Shown here: one piece after another, positions 1 through 12,294 of the stretch | Layout of the letters: each line of letters starts with the position of its first letter | Position numbering within the stretch: position 1 is the first letter of the stretch | Assembly (NCBI GenBank): GCA_018417955.1 | Contig: JACTVC010000009.1 | Coordinates: 868,001-932,000, forward strand | Direction: 5' to 3' | Source: Laccaria trichodermophora | Taxonomy: Eukaryota > Basidiomycota > Agaricomycetes > Agaricales > Hydnangiaceae | Length of the DNA: 64,000 nucleotides | Translations under genes and position numbers: made by a program | The notes under the pieces: model-generated | Seen by the model: the letters and a program-made list of their open reading frames with translations, nothing else | Database searches by the model: none | Told to the model about the DNA's origin: nothing

Positions 1-129
1 CAGTTGATGTTTAATGTTGGGAGTATTTTGATTTTACCCACCTGACAAATGTGAAGTAAATTATTGAGCAATAATGCCTCTGATCAACATATGTCCAGTA
101 CTTTACTCATTGGACAAATTAGTGTTTCT

Positions 130-144
130 TAGGGCTGCGCACCG
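130..144 (+). repeat. Left terminal inverted repeat of hAT-like element
   Basis: TAGGGCTGCGCACCG, an exact reverse complement of the last 15 bases of the element. It is preceded by the 8-bp target duplication GTGTTTCT. Confidence 0.9.
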
Positions 145-1500
145 TCCGTCTGGACGGGAACGGCCGTCCACTAGACGGGTGGTGAACGGGTAAGTCTCGT
201 CCGTCCCCCGTCCCGTCAATGTTTCCTTTGGGATCTCAACGAGGACGGTACAGGGACGGAGGCGGCCGTCGTACAGGTGACGGTTGTCAACGGCTGTTTA
301 TTAATGTGTGTAGTGATGAATATCTACAGCCTGTATCTAGTGAGGGTTGACGAAGTAGCAAGGATGACGGCTTGCAAGACGAAGGTCCTAAAAACGCAAA
401 ACGGCACGACCATAACTCAGAGCCACATCTTGCTCACATCGTCTGGAGGGCCTGTGCTGTCCAATAGAGTTGAAGGAGGGCAACTGAAGCGCAAGGTGGG
501 TGTTGCCAGGGTTAGATGACATGTATACATACCTCGGGGATGTCTTGTTTGGAGAGTGAAGGCGTATGTCAGAGTCTAAGAATGTTATTCTTTTCAAATT
601 CTTTTATTGGAAAGAAACGGGTTGAGAAGAAGAGGGCAGTCGCCCGTTCTGCAGCTGAACAAAACTCGTGAAGTGATGAGCGTAAATATAGATCAGGGAT
701 CCAAGTACAAGCCCCCGCATCCCGTCCACCTTCAAGTTCAAGTACCAAAATATTTCGCGTGTTGCAACGGCTATGACCTGGAATACTTCCAGCACCAATG
801 TCACCGCAATGGCCACTTATTCTGTATGAAGACGTCGCAATTAAATGGGACCGTAAAATTTGTGTGCGTCTGAAGCAACGTACCAAGGCTGACTTAGGTA
901 GCAACATAGACCCCGCTGGGTCATGTCAGAGTGGGCTGCTGAGGATGTAAATGAGGTTTAGTCAACATTCGTTATCACGGGCGCGAAATCGTTACTCACA
1001 ATGGAGAAGAGACGGTAATACGCACTCGACGAAAATTGGAACAGATTCTGTTCTCTACTCCTTATTCCTCTGGAAAGATTACATTTTGCAAAGACTCGAG
1101 TTTCGGATCCAAGGTGTTTGAGATGCATAGGCGCCAAATGTAACCTGTAGTAACAGCAAACGTGAGTACACAGTGAGTTCACAAGAGGGAGGAGAAGCAC
1201 TGACCGAACTTGCTCGTAACGCTTGATAGAGTCTCCCAGGCAAAATCACCGTTGACAGAAGGATTACACGCCTAACTCGATGGAAGGGAACGGAAAGATA
1301 CATCGTTGACGTCGATGTTGGCGTGGTAGAAAAATTTCCCACACATCGCCGTCCGTACCGTCCAGACGGCCGTCTAGGTGACGGTCATAGACGGGTGCTA
1401 TCCGTCCCGTCCACCGTCCCGTCAGAATCTTATCCCAAGTCGAAACGGCGACGGGTAGAGCACCCGTCTAAACGTCCCGTCCAGCCGTCTTGGACGGGTG

Positions 1501-1515
1501 CGGTGCGCAGCCCTA
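1501..1515 (-). repeat. Right terminal inverted repeat of hAT-like element
   Basis: CGGTGCGCAGCCCTA, matching the left end on the other strand without mismatch. It is followed directly by GTGTTTCT, the second copy of the target duplication. Confidence 0.9.
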
Positions 1516-1523
1516 GTGTTTCT

Positions 1524-2084
1524 CCCCTGTGTGATGAAGTCCTACCAGTCGCCATAGGAGTAATTACCACCTTCCTACTTACCCAAAAAAGATACACCCT
1601 CTCCCTCAGATTTTACATTGCGATTACTCCGAGGCAACTGGTTTCGAGTCTACTGCTCAACCACTGTGCAAAGATGGTAAATTCTCGGATCATTATGCAT
1701 GTAATCACTATTACTAATCTACCAAATCACTTGCGTCCCGTCTCAGATAACTCAACCACGGCGCAACGAATGGGTAGGAGGCTGCTCATGGCTATTAATC
1801 TCAATGCCCTCAAGTCCCACTTGCTCAGGGACACCAACTAGAAATCGTGGATCAGGCAACGTTTTGAGGCAGTGCAATGTCTAATTTTAAATGTCTAAAC
1901 CCAGCCGTGCCTTGTCCGTGGATACGGAAACCCAGGATACCAGCGGAATGCCGTGAGTAGCGATCACCGATGTCGTCAGATAGCTGCCATATCCGGTATC
2001 CCACGAAAGTTTTATTAAAGTCAGTCAAACCCTCTATAGTTCGACTAACCCTTTGACTGCCCAGCAACACTCACGGTCATTACC
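1524..2084. other. Intergenic, upstream of the decarboxylase gene
   Basis: About 560 bp between the hAT-like element and the decarboxylase start codon. Open frames here are short and show no family resemblance. It presumably contains the decarboxylase promoter, but no clear TATA or other element was identified. Confidence 0.5.
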
Positions 2085-4096
2085 ATGGATATTGAACAGT
2101 AAGCGCTTCGTATTTACAAAAACCTCCATTTTCACACTTTTCTAGGTTTCGAGAAGCCGGTTATCAAGCAGTCGACCGCATCTGCGAGTATTACTGCACT
2201 TTGCAAAATAGATCAGTTATCCCTAAAGTTGAGCCTGGGTACCTGAAAAATCATATTCCGCGTAAACCACCCGCGTCTGGTTCAATACGCAGTACTCACG
2301 CATGAATAGCGTGTGCGCCAGAGGCCGGAGAAGATTTCCAACTCATTGCGGATGATTACCAGAACCTCATTCTTCCTGGTACGATCACAAATAAATTTGA
2401 AGCACCTAATTGAACATCATCCTCGACAGGATTAACGCACTGGCAGCACCCATCGTTCTTCGCATACTTTCCCGCCGCTTGCACCTTCGAAGGCATGATC
2501 GGAGACCTCTACTCTTCCAGCGCCTGCAATCCTGGATTCAATGTTGAATAAAATCCTTTTTTATCTCATCAATGTCTAATAACGGCTGGTTTTTCTTTCC
2601 TAGTGGTCCAGCAGCCCTGCATGTACCGAACTAGAGGTCACCATGATGGATTGGGCCGCTCAGCTGCTCGGGTTGTCTCCAGAATTTTTGAATTCTTCGG
2701 CCGTAGGAGGCGGCGTTATTCAGGTGAACACCGCCTCAACAGATTTTGGCTCTACGCGCATCTGATCGTAGAGTCTATAGACCAGCGCCTCCGATTCCGC
2801 CCTCGCAGTTGTTGTGGCTGCCCGCTCACGATACCAACGCAATCACCCCGAAGCCAAATTAGAGGATCTGGTGATATATACGAGCACGCAAACTCATTCT
2901 CTTGGTGCGAAAGCTGGTCTTGTATTGGGCCTTCCGGTAAGGGCAATCGACGTCAAGCTTGAGGACAAATTTTCCCTCCGTGGGGATGCCTTGAAGGCAG
3001 CCTTGGAAGAGGACGCGAAAATGGGAAAGCGGCCTTTTATTCTCAGTAAATCTCGCTTCTTTCTTGGCGTGCTTCTTTTACCCGTTTTATTATCTAGTCG
3101 CGACTGTTGGGACAACCTCATCTGGGGCGATTGACAATCTGCCTGAAATACAGGAAGTTGGTGGGACCCTGCACTCGAGACTCTGAGCTTATAAGATCTG
3201 ACCCCTTCATTTTAACAGCACGAGAGCACCCTGATCTATGGGTACACATTGACGCAGCATGGGCGGGCGTCGCTCTATCTTGTCCTGAACACCGCGGAAA
3301 GCTGTACCTTCAAGAAATGAACGACTTTGCCGACTCTTTCTGCACCAATTTCCACAAGGTTTTTGCTTATGCTATGCTATATTCTTTAGGCTTTGACATG
3401 AATACAAAATCAGTGGGGGTTAGTCAATTTTGACTGTTCAGCCCTATGGGTACGGGATCGTTCAAATCTCGTGGACGCTCTAGAAGTTACTCCCGTCTTT
3501 TTAAGGTCAAAACGAGATGATTCAGGTAAGTCTGCACTGTGTATTAAGTCCGTTTCCAATGCCTGAGTACTTCGCAATCTTTCAGGCATGGCTATTGATT
3601 ACAGGAACTGGCATTTGGGTCTTGGACGCCGTTTCCGCTCATTGAAGCTGTGGTTTGTTTTGCGAAGCTTTGGCGCTGAAGGGTTCAGGAAACATATCCG
3701 ACGAGTTCGTCATATTTTCTTTCCTTTTTTGTGTGTGATCAAGGCTTACCTCTTCCAACCAAGGCCATAGAGCTCAACGATATATTTGCTGGTCTTATTT
3801 CCGAGTCAAAGATTCTGTCCCTCGTAACCCCACCGTCCTTTGCACTCTCCGTCTTCAGACTCGTCCCTGCTGGAGTCCAGGGCGATTTATCACCGGAAGC
3901 GCTCAACGAGTTAAATCGCTCGTTGTTTGGACGTCTATCCGCTAGACAGGATATCATGCTCACACAAACTAACTTGAATGGTATCTCCTGCATTAGATTC
4001 GCCGTCGGGGCCGCTAGAACGGAAGAACTGCATGTGAAAAACGCGTACGACATTGTGGCAGAGGAGGCAGAAGGGATACTTCTAGGCCTGGCATAA
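2085..4096 (+). CDS. Aromatic-L-amino-acid decarboxylase (PLP group II)
   Basis: Predicted to decarboxylate aromatic amino acids such as tryptophan, tyrosine or DOPA to the amines, using pyridoxal phosphate in the cytosol. The start ATG opens a 14-nt coding exon (MDIEQ) followed by a GTAAGC...TAG intron. Family motifs occur in order: GYLKNHIP near the N-terminus, [23 protein letters not shown] with [23 protein letters not shown] across an intron, HIDAAWAG (PLP-binding Asp), and NFHKWGL with the Schiff-base Lys, which lies at an exon end. The C-terminal exon ends in LLGLA. At roughly 500 residues it has the usual length of the canonical enzyme, with no C-terminal extension. At least seven introns are needed. 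Substrate cannot be read from the sequence. It is convergent with PEX1 (222 bp between stops), and no pathway partners are adjacent. Confidence 0.9.
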
Positions 4097-4318
4097 AACT
4101 ACGGCTACCCCATCGAATTGATAAGTCCCGGAACGCTTTTGTGTTATATATCAGGAAATATATTGCGATACGCGCCCATACATGTCTACATCAGTGTTAC
4201 ATGGCTGCCAATACCCCCAGCATCAGGAACGGGTAACTCGCCGCTGCGATCTGAAGTAAACCCTCGATAACTGCAGCATAATGATGAAACAATGGTCAAT
4301 TGTCGTTGGCGAAAATGC

Positions 4319-7300
4319 TCACATTCGCTGAAGACGCTGGCGTTCTTCTAGTGCTAGGGATGGCCTTGTTGTCTTGAGGGCCGAACGAATATGTTCCTGC
4401 CCAATTTCGTCCTAGACATGCCGTCAATGAAAATCCGTGGGGTTATGATAGAATTTTACCATCTTTCGTGGAGGCGTGGGTTGCCCCAGAGTAAAAGAAT
4501 TCGCAGTTGGGGCTGAATTCAGCTGTATCTGGCGAAGCTATGAAACAGAAAGGAGGTCACGGTCTGATTGTAGATGCGATGCCAACATGACACTCGCTCG
4601 TTTTTGAAAAGCCATTTCTTCCGCCCTGCTTGTAACTTTTGTCACGGCTGGGCCCCCTATCGTCACATGTTGTAACGGCGTCTCGTCCTCTTGTCGTGAT
4701 GATGGTGTATCGAGCAAGGCAGCAGCGTCGATGCTGGCATGTATTACTTGAAGATGCGCATTATATAGCAGGGCCTGGAGATCGGCGCCTGTATAACCGT
4801 CGGTCTCTGCAGCCAGGTTGTCGAAATCAACGGATGGGGAAACTGCCAGTTTGTTTGCCACAGCTTTCAAAATCTCGAAAGTTCTTAGAGCAACGAGCAC
4901 GCAGGAGAGTTAAGCAGCCTACATCTTTGCGCTCTTCGTACTCGGGCATATTGCAGAAGAGGGATTTATCAAGACGCCCCGGGCGAAGGAGTGCAGAATC
5001 AATCAGATCGGGCCGACTAGCAATGAAACGTTTGCCACCAAAACAACAAAGGAGGCTTGGACGCACCTAGTGGCCGCGAGAACATAAACCCCTTCCAAAC
5101 CCTCGGCCCCATCCATCTGTGTCAGCATTTGGTTTACCACTCGATCTGTAACTCCAGTGCTGTCATGTCCTCTAACTATCGTTGTAAGAAACGCATATCA
5201 TTTATGGCGCCTGTCTACACGTTACCTTTTAGGAGCGATAGAATCGAACTCGTCGAAGAAGAGAACACATGGTTTAGCTGCACTTGCGCGTTCGAACAAA
5301 TCTCGCACCTAGATCAAAATCATGATCATCTAATCACTGCAAAATAAAATGTGCCCTACAGATTTCTCGCTGGCGCCAATGTATTTGTTAAGGATCTCAG
5401 GGCCCTTGACACTAATGAAGTTGAGACCGCATTCTTTCGCGACAGCGGATGCAAGCAGGGTCTTTCCGCAGCCAGGAAAGCCGTATAAAAGGAGCCTGTG
5501 ACAACAAGGCTGAGCAAAAAACTTCGGTCTACTGACAAAAACGCACCCAGATCGTAACCTCAACGGTGACTGGGCAAAAATGGGCCCATACTTGGTAGGC
5601 CATTCCAGAGTCTCCTGAAGAATCCGACGCGTCTCGTACAAACCTTAGATTCGTGATGCCTACTTTTTAAAATAACGCTACATTCGAACAGTGAGAGACT
5701 CACCACCTATATCCGACCAAGCTACATCAGACTTCTCTAGCTTGATGTCTCGAATCGATAAGGGAACGAAATCAGCCTGTGCTGCCATAAAGTCTGCATA
5801 GGTCAATTGATGCTGTAGGGTACCATTAGTGAGCTCGAACACTTCGTCCGTCATCTGGTCGGAATTGACTAACTGGACCAGACATTTCATTTGCTGATCT
5901 TATGGCAACCTGATGAACAGCTCGAGCAACCAGATCCTGCAAGTCCACTGCCGAATAGCCCTCTGTTTGCGTGGCCAGAGCGGCAAAGTTAAGAGGAGAA
6001 TCAGGGCTCTGTTGCATGTCTGTGGCAATCTCCAATCGGTCCTGCACTATTCTTGCTAAAATCTGATCGGATATGAGCACTTTGAGATGTACATCTGTCG
6101 TTGAAAACACACATCTCGACGAGCATCTTTGTTGGGTGAGTGCACATTCACAATCTCTTTAAACAGATGTGCAGTGCTGATATAAGAATGTAATGCGGCT
6201 GTTGACGAGGCCGTAGCAAGAAGGACGATTCCACGAGCGTTCAACGACGAAGTTCGAGCGGAAGCCGAAAATATGTTTAAAAAATTTGACGTCAAATGAC
6301 GTGTGCGAAATGAATCTGCATGCTGGTGATATGGTTACTCATGGACTTCAAAAATGTTTAATCAAAACCCACCTCAGTTTCAGCGCTGAGCAGTTTGTCT
6401 AAGTTATCTAAGATAAGGATACTTGGACGATGCCAAGCAACCTTGTCAAACCAGTAATTAAAGAGGGCCTTCAAGGCCGACACGGTTTTTTCGGCGTGGA
6501 GGGACGCGTCGACATAATGTACGTCTGTAACATCGTGAGCTTTGAAGAACAGCGGAAGGATGACTTACATGTAAATGTTTTGGGGTTCTGCTGAATTTCT
6601 TTTGCCACTTCCCAGACAAGAGTCGTTTTTCCACTACCCACCCTTCCCGTCACCAGGAGGCCAGGGACTGCTTTCTAAGTAAGATGAAAGGAGCCTACCG
6701 ATGAGAAAACTCACCTCCGCAGACAGAGCGCGTAAACGAATGTGCAACATATTGTGTGACGCAATAGCTAATGCACCGTTCTAAAATTTCATCAACACCC
6801 GCTAGAAAGCTAGGCGGAGGGCTCGACCTTACATTGCCATTTGAAAATGAGTAAAGCAGGAATGATAGTGGGAGAACCCACAATGCGTTTTTGGTTTCCT
6901 CAATGATTTCAGCGGCTCCGAAGGTTATTACCTGACAGTCTTGGATTGCCGAGCTGCTAATAACGGTAAGGCAAATAAGTAAAGTTGTTAGCAACATATG
7001 ACATTTGGGATTAACCGTAAAAGATCCCATTCTTCTACTCCATCTGGAAGATCGAGAAAGACGATGTGATTGGCTGGCAGTTGCTTCATGATCCCTATGT
7101 ATACATCATTTATAGCGCCAGCTTTGTTGATCTCATTCAACCCCGTTTCACTTCCCCCTGAGTTCGGGGGACGTGTAGCGAGGTCTGGAGAGGGAGAGGA
7201 AGGTAGGGTCGGATGTGAAGGATCTGTCGGTCGAGCGAGACACTTCAAGTTTGTCTTCAAAAACTGTAAAGACTGATCATCTCCTCGAGATGGATACAAT

Positions 7301-8299
7301 CGAGAAAATGTACGTGGTGACACAAACGCAAAAGACTCAGAGCCTGAGCTTTTGGGAAATTGCACAGGAGGGGCCACACGCAAGGGAAGAACGCGAAGTA
7401 TCTGAGAAGGGGGTTGTGGGGATTCAGATTTTGCCCCAGTAGCTTTCGCAGCTGAGGTGGCAGATGTTCCATTTAAAACTTGCTTCGATGATGCTTGTTT
7501 ATTCCGAGAAAGCTTAGGTGCGATGCTGACTTCTGTATTGGTGGTCAAGAGGAGAGCGTCTCCTTTTGACGAAGGATTCAGGCTCGCTGAATGCTTACAC
7601 ATGAGCGCAGGATCTGAAAAGTCCAAGGAATGTCACCCACTGACTCTCAGTCTTACGCGAGTTCTCCCTAGAACCCATACATCTATTTCCTGCCCCAGTT
7701 TGGCAACTCGAACCTGGGAAAGGAGTGTTGATTCGACATGAGATGCATGAATTTCCTGAGAGACCTGAAATTAGGCAGGTTTTACACCGGAATATTTCAA
7801 TTCTCACAATAATCTCCCAGTCATCGGAAGAGAGAGGTTCCGTTGCAACAGACTCGGCCAGAGTTAAGTCATGAACTAGACCGATCTCCACCTACGACAT
7901 GACACGTTAGATTAGTTTAATTAGGAGTATAGTTTTTCCTACAAGGTCTCCCTGCGCCAGACCAAGCCCTAGAGAATACTGAGGGTCAATCTCTATCGTC
8001 TCGAAACCACCGTCGGTCGTTTGAGAGGCATTGAATTGGGCCAGTGAAGACGCGGACGCCATGCCCGTCCAGCCTACATAGACTTCAACTTTCTTGTGGG
8101 ATTGATTTGGGCTGCTATCTACGAGAGTGAGATGCACCGCAAGGGTTTGAGGTCGCTTCGACGAAGTCAAAATTTGTCACTCTTATTGAAGTAGACCACC
8201 CACAACACCGCGCTCAAGAAGTGGTCCATATATAGAGATTGGAAGGTTTACAAGTGAAGATCTGAGAGAAACGAAATGAATGCGAGCTCTTCGAGGCAT
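4319..8299 (-). CDS. PEX1: Peroxisomal AAA-ATPase PEX1
   Basis: With PEX6 this ATPase pulls the ubiquitinated import receptor PEX5 from the peroxisome membrane. The start exon reads [20 protein letters not shown], the typical fungal PEX1 N-terminus, and a GTGGGT intron joins it to RPQTLAVHL and the VGWTGMAS and [11 protein letters not shown] segments of the N-domain. D1 has a Walker A GRVGSGKT and a degenerate Walker [10 protein letters not shown]2 has GFPGCGKT, a full Walker [31 protein letters not shown] and the [15 protein letters not shown] sensor-2 region. A final short exon, [20 protein letters not shown]..., ends at a TGA at 4319-4321, beyond the stop of the preceding open frame. A 47-nt intron is needed to reach it and is an inference. 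All motifs expected for an active D2 are present. Confidence 0.9.
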
Positions 8300-8618
8300 T
8301 TGCTTTGGAAAAAAAGTCAGAGATACAAGTGCCGGTCCGGCAATCCATTCTGAATGCAATATACTTCACGTGCAAGTATACATGTGCTATGTGACCAAAA
8401 ATGCCAGTGAAGTTCTTGTTCAGATTGATTGTAGTACAACGCGTGTCGGTGCTGGAATAACGGTACATAGGTTTACAACAAAGATGCCTAAAATGAGTGA
8501 ATAACAATGCCGTTGAAGAGATAGCGATAATGATGAAGAGACGAAGTGAAGGGATACAACATACACAGTGACAAGAAATGGAGATCAGTGGATGAGAGAA
8601 GAGGACATGTGCGGTTAC
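8300..8618. other. Intergenic between PEX1 and the ankyrin gene
   Basis: A 319-bp spacer between two minus-strand genes. It should hold the PEX1 promoter and the 3' end of the upstream ankyrin gene. No distinct element was recognised. Confidence 0.5.
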
Positions 8619-11600
8619 TTATGTCTTGCCTTTGAACGTCTGCATGATGGACTTGATGGCCCCAAACCTCGTGCCGGAAGGGGCTGGCGTACGCCCAACT
8701 TGTTCGACAGGAGAAAAACCCATTCGCGTAAGTTTCTTCGCACTTCTTACTTGTTCGCGTTTACCACGCGTCTGTCCAGAGCCAGCGGCAGGCGCAGTGG
8801 GGATCCGGCGAAGGGTATGTGTTGAGTCGGTTTCAGTGTCGAGGCCATCCAAGGAGCTAACTCGACTGAGAGATTCCCGCTCCAACGCGGAGTGTGAAAC
8901 GGAAACAAGATCTGGGCTATCTGGGTGGATCTCAGTCGAAATGGGCGCAGGTGATTGCATTCGTTTTGGGGCAGGCATGCCGTCCGCAATCAAGGTTGAG
9001 CGCGACCGTCCAGAGACAGAGGTGGAACGTGAAGCTGGGTGCAATGGACCAGTTTGTTCATTGAAAAAGAAATTACCACCCCTGCTTGATACTTTGAATG
9101 ACATTAGCAAAACGAAAGAGGTGGCAATTGAACGGAAAACTCACGGCCTTCAGCTGTAGAAGGTCGCCGAGGGTCCCTGGCCCTTAACCTGATTTTCGAT
9201 GCCCCCGACTTGTGCTCTAGACTGAGCTGTCTTTCCACACCGTCTCGACTTTTCTTACTTGAGACCGGCGTAAGCGAGCTATCATCTGGAGTTAACGGTG
9301 AACGTGGAGATATCACGTCGCCAGTGTGAGACTTCTTCGCATCATCCAACTGTGCTTCCACCTGCTGCCGCAGCTTGCGCTCGAGAGCAAGACTTTCTCC
9401 ATATGCTGCAAGCCTCGCACTCAAAGGCGTACGGCCTGTGCTTGCTGTGGTTGGCGAGTCTTCTTGTCCATTTGCTAAATCAAGAACGTCCTGTCGAGCC
9501 CGCTGCACCAAAGCCTCAGCTTGGGCGTGGGAAGAGATGGTGCTAATATCGATACCCAAGGGGTGGTGAAACCGCCTCTCGTTCAAGTTGGACCCTCTTT
9601 CGAGTCCTCTCGACTCAACTGACAGATTCTCGCCTAGTACAAATGAGGATTCTTCACCAAGACCACGCGTATGGTATTCTTCTTCGAGGCCAACCTTCGA
9701 TGATGGTAGCAGCGCTAAATAGCTACCTGCCCCAGGCGTCGAGATCGTGACACTGGATCCACTGGCTGTCGTGCCGCTTACGCTGAGCTGGGGGTAAACA
9801 GAACTATCTGCAGTACTGTTACTGCTCAAGGAATCCCCTCTTGAACGATTATCCTGTGACGCAGGGACTGCCAGATGAGATTGAGGAGCAAGAGACCCTT
9901 CGTCTTCTTGATGGACGAGTGGTACTGGCCTGTTTATGCTAAAAGGGAAATCTGCCCTAGTCTCCTCGGTTGGGTTCTCATTGGAAAGAATGGGTGACAA
10001 TGACGATTGCGATGAATTGGTAAATGATGTTCCACGTTCCCTCAAGAGGAGTGCTGTTGGGGGTTTTAGATCGTCACTGCCTTCCATATCAACGATTGGT
10101 CCAAAGTCTTCACAGTGGATTGGAAGGCGGTAAGTGGAATCGTTTTGTTGAGCGCCCTCTATCAAGCTGTGGACGGTGTTATAGACTTGTCCATCGGCAC
10201 GGGAAGAAACCCGTGAAGGAGAGCCTGCTGTTTCATGCTGTTGAGCAAGATCCCGCAACTTCGACGTTCTGAGCGAGCTTGCACTATTGCTCGATCGAAG
10301 TTCCCCCCGACGAGGGCTTTCTGTGCCACTATCCTTTCCTTTGCGCTCGTCCGCACTTCCGCTGGAAGTAGAATCGAACCGAAGAGCTCTGGGGGGGATA
10401 GTGCCCTGGCCGACAGATGGGGAGTGATTACGCGACCGCAATATTCCCGGCCTTGGGCTAGTTTTACCGCTGCCCATATCTGGGTTTGTTCCAAAATCGG
10501 CCGAGTCGTCATCAAGTATGCCCGCCGGTGGAAGTGGTTTCGAATTATCTAATGTAATCGACGCATCCACTCGGCCTGTTTGCAGAGGAGACAAAGGACT
10601 AGAGTTTGAACTCGCGAGGCCGTCTATGTCGTTCTGGTCAGTAACACTTGCATCTGAACGAGAACGAGGACGTTGGTTAACGAGGACATCATGAATTTCG
10701 CTCGCGAGTGGAGGGGAACGTTGCAGGTCGGCCGGAGGTGAAGGTGATAACTGAGTTTGAGGAGGGAATTGAGGTTGGTGAAGATGCGAAGGTGTGCGCA
10801 CTTTCGAAGATGCATCACTGCTTCGATGAAATCGAAAACCAGCACGAGAAAATGGAGAGCTGGAAGAAGACGGGGTGTTTGTCTGCGCAAAAGATTGGTC
10901 ATGGAGATCAATGTTTGATTGTTGAGCAGAACTAGAGTTGTAAGAGCTCGAAAGAGGAAGAGTAAGCGCCGATCCAGAAAGTGGGGAGAAATCCGAGTCG
11001 GAGGGCTCTCGAGCAAGATTTGAGTCCGGCTGAGGGCTTTCCGTACCATCTCCGTGGTGAGCTTTCTTGAAAATATTCAACAAAGAGTACTTGCTGCCCA
11101 GCTTCCGAGCTGAACCGCCTCGTCCATAGGGTGCATACATCATATCATGGTCCTGTAGACGGTCAGCACCTGTGCCAGCCGACCTCGGTCTCCGCTCATC
11201 TGAGATGCCTTTCAATGAGGGATGCTTGTAGTTGGGCGAAGGTTCATCGGCAGGCGGCTGCATGATGTGAGGGAGTGATGGACGACGTGATCCTGGATGA
11301 ACTGGTCCCTCGTCATCGGCAGGATAAAAGGTGTACTCGACAAGGGGCTTCTGAGGAGATGATGGCGGGGTTCCTTGAGGTGCTGTCAGCCGTCCGTCGG
11401 TATGGCTGCTAGATGAAGACTTGAGCATGTTCAAGGCGGTGTCGATTGATTGCTTCACGTGTAGCCGTCGACGGGAAGGTGGAGGTGAAGTATCAATGTC
11501 TTGAAAAGGTGTTCCCGATGGCCCACGTTTTGTGGAAGATGGGGTCTGAAAATCAATGGTAGTTCGCTCCTCACGTTCGCGTAGGTCACGATCTTTGTTC

Positions 11601-12208
11601 AAGATCCAATCCCTGAGCACTTTGGCACACTCTACCCAACCGTTCTGCCGGGCAAGCATCTCCGGCGTGACCCCATGCTTATCCGGACGATCCGCATGTG
11701 CCCCGTGCAGAAGAAGGACGGTAACAACCTCAGTGTTCCCGTTGGCAGCAGCAAAATGAAGCGGCGTAGAACCCGAAGTGCCGACGATGGGAGCGGAAGC
11801 ATCCCTGTTTTTGTCGTTCGAGTAACGACGAGGCAGTCTTAGGAAAAAAGGGAGTCGGTGAGGTGCAAATGATAAAGGAAGAAGAACGAACCGTGGAGCG
11901 TTAACGTCTGCGCCATGATCGATGAGCAATCTAACTACCTGAACATTCCCTCCAGCACAAGCTGCATGCAATGGCAAAACGCCGTCAAGAACAGAATTGA
12001 TTGGTTGGCCATGGTCCAGAGCGTATTCTACAAGGCCGAGGTTCCCGGTAGCAGCAGCAGAGTGCAAGCCGAGACTGGGGACTGGAACAATAAGAATTAG
12101 ATGAGGACGACGACGAGATGGAAGACGAGCAGACAGCTACGCACACTCTGTGGTAACATTGTATTTTACCTCGGCCTTGTGGTGAGTTGTCCGCAGGGGA
12201 ACAGGCAT
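8619..12208 (-). CDS. Ankyrin-repeat protein with long Ser/Pro-rich tail
   Basis: A likely scaffold protein of about 1,100 residues. The start exon MPVPLRTTHHKAE is proposed from the genomic sequence; the main open frame lacks its own ATG (it begins at a Leu codon), so an upstream exon is required. Ankyrin repeats fill the first ~200 residues: LHSAAATGNLGLVEYALDHG, LPLHAACAGGNVQVVRLLIDHGADVNAP, TPLHFAAANGNTEVVTVLLLHGAHA, VTPEMLARQNGWVECAKVLRDW. A short intron separates the second and third repeats (NAPR|LPRRYSND). The remaining ~850 residues are low-complexity Ser/Pro/Thr-rich sequence with many SP/TP sites. A short helical, basic stretch (ALERKLRQQVEAQLDDAKK) follows. The C-terminal exon ends in IMQTFKGKT. 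Function is unknown; such proteins are common in Agaricomycetes. Confidence 0.8.
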
Positions 12209-12294
12209 AGGTCTTCTACTCGACTGCACTCTGGCGATGGTTCATGAGAGAGGTGCAAAGGTCATGTGTTCAAATCATGTGCTTGTTATAACCA

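Larger units (their letters stand above)
130..1515. mobile_element. Non-autonomous hAT-like DNA transposon
   Basis: The segment is bounded by perfect 15-bp terminal inverted repeats beginning TAGGG, and each outer end touches the same 8-bp word, GTGTTTCT (122-129 and 1516-1523). An 8-bp target duplication with TAGGG/CAGGG-type ends is the hallmark of the hAT superfamily. The first and last ~150 bp are crowded with CCGTCC/GACGGG words on both strands, as expected for subterminal transposase-binding sites. At 1,386 bp no open frame inside resembles a hAT transposase (no BED finger or dimerisation domain seen), so the copy would have to be moved in trans. Identical target duplications suggest a fairly recent insertion. 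Family assignment is inferred from ends only. Confidence 0.85.

Noticed and set aside
277..1342. Open frames inside the hAT-like element as genes
   Set aside because: All are short, overlap on both strands and show no transposase motifs or splice-consistent continuation.
2085..4096. Decarboxylase as marker of a tryptamine or psilocybin-type cluster
   Set aside because: Neighbours are PEX1 and a transposon, with no kinase, methyltransferase or P450. The enzyme is of the PLP group II type, unlike PsiD.
4501..4540. A 24-nt intron at the PEX1 C-terminus
   Set aside because: Too short to splice; a 47-nt alternative ending at GAATTCAG keeps the frame and reaches the conserved C-terminal exon.
8626..9159. 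Plus-strand open frame antisense to the ankyrin gene
   Set aside because: A shadow of the serine-rich minus-strand coding sequence; no domain or start context supports it.
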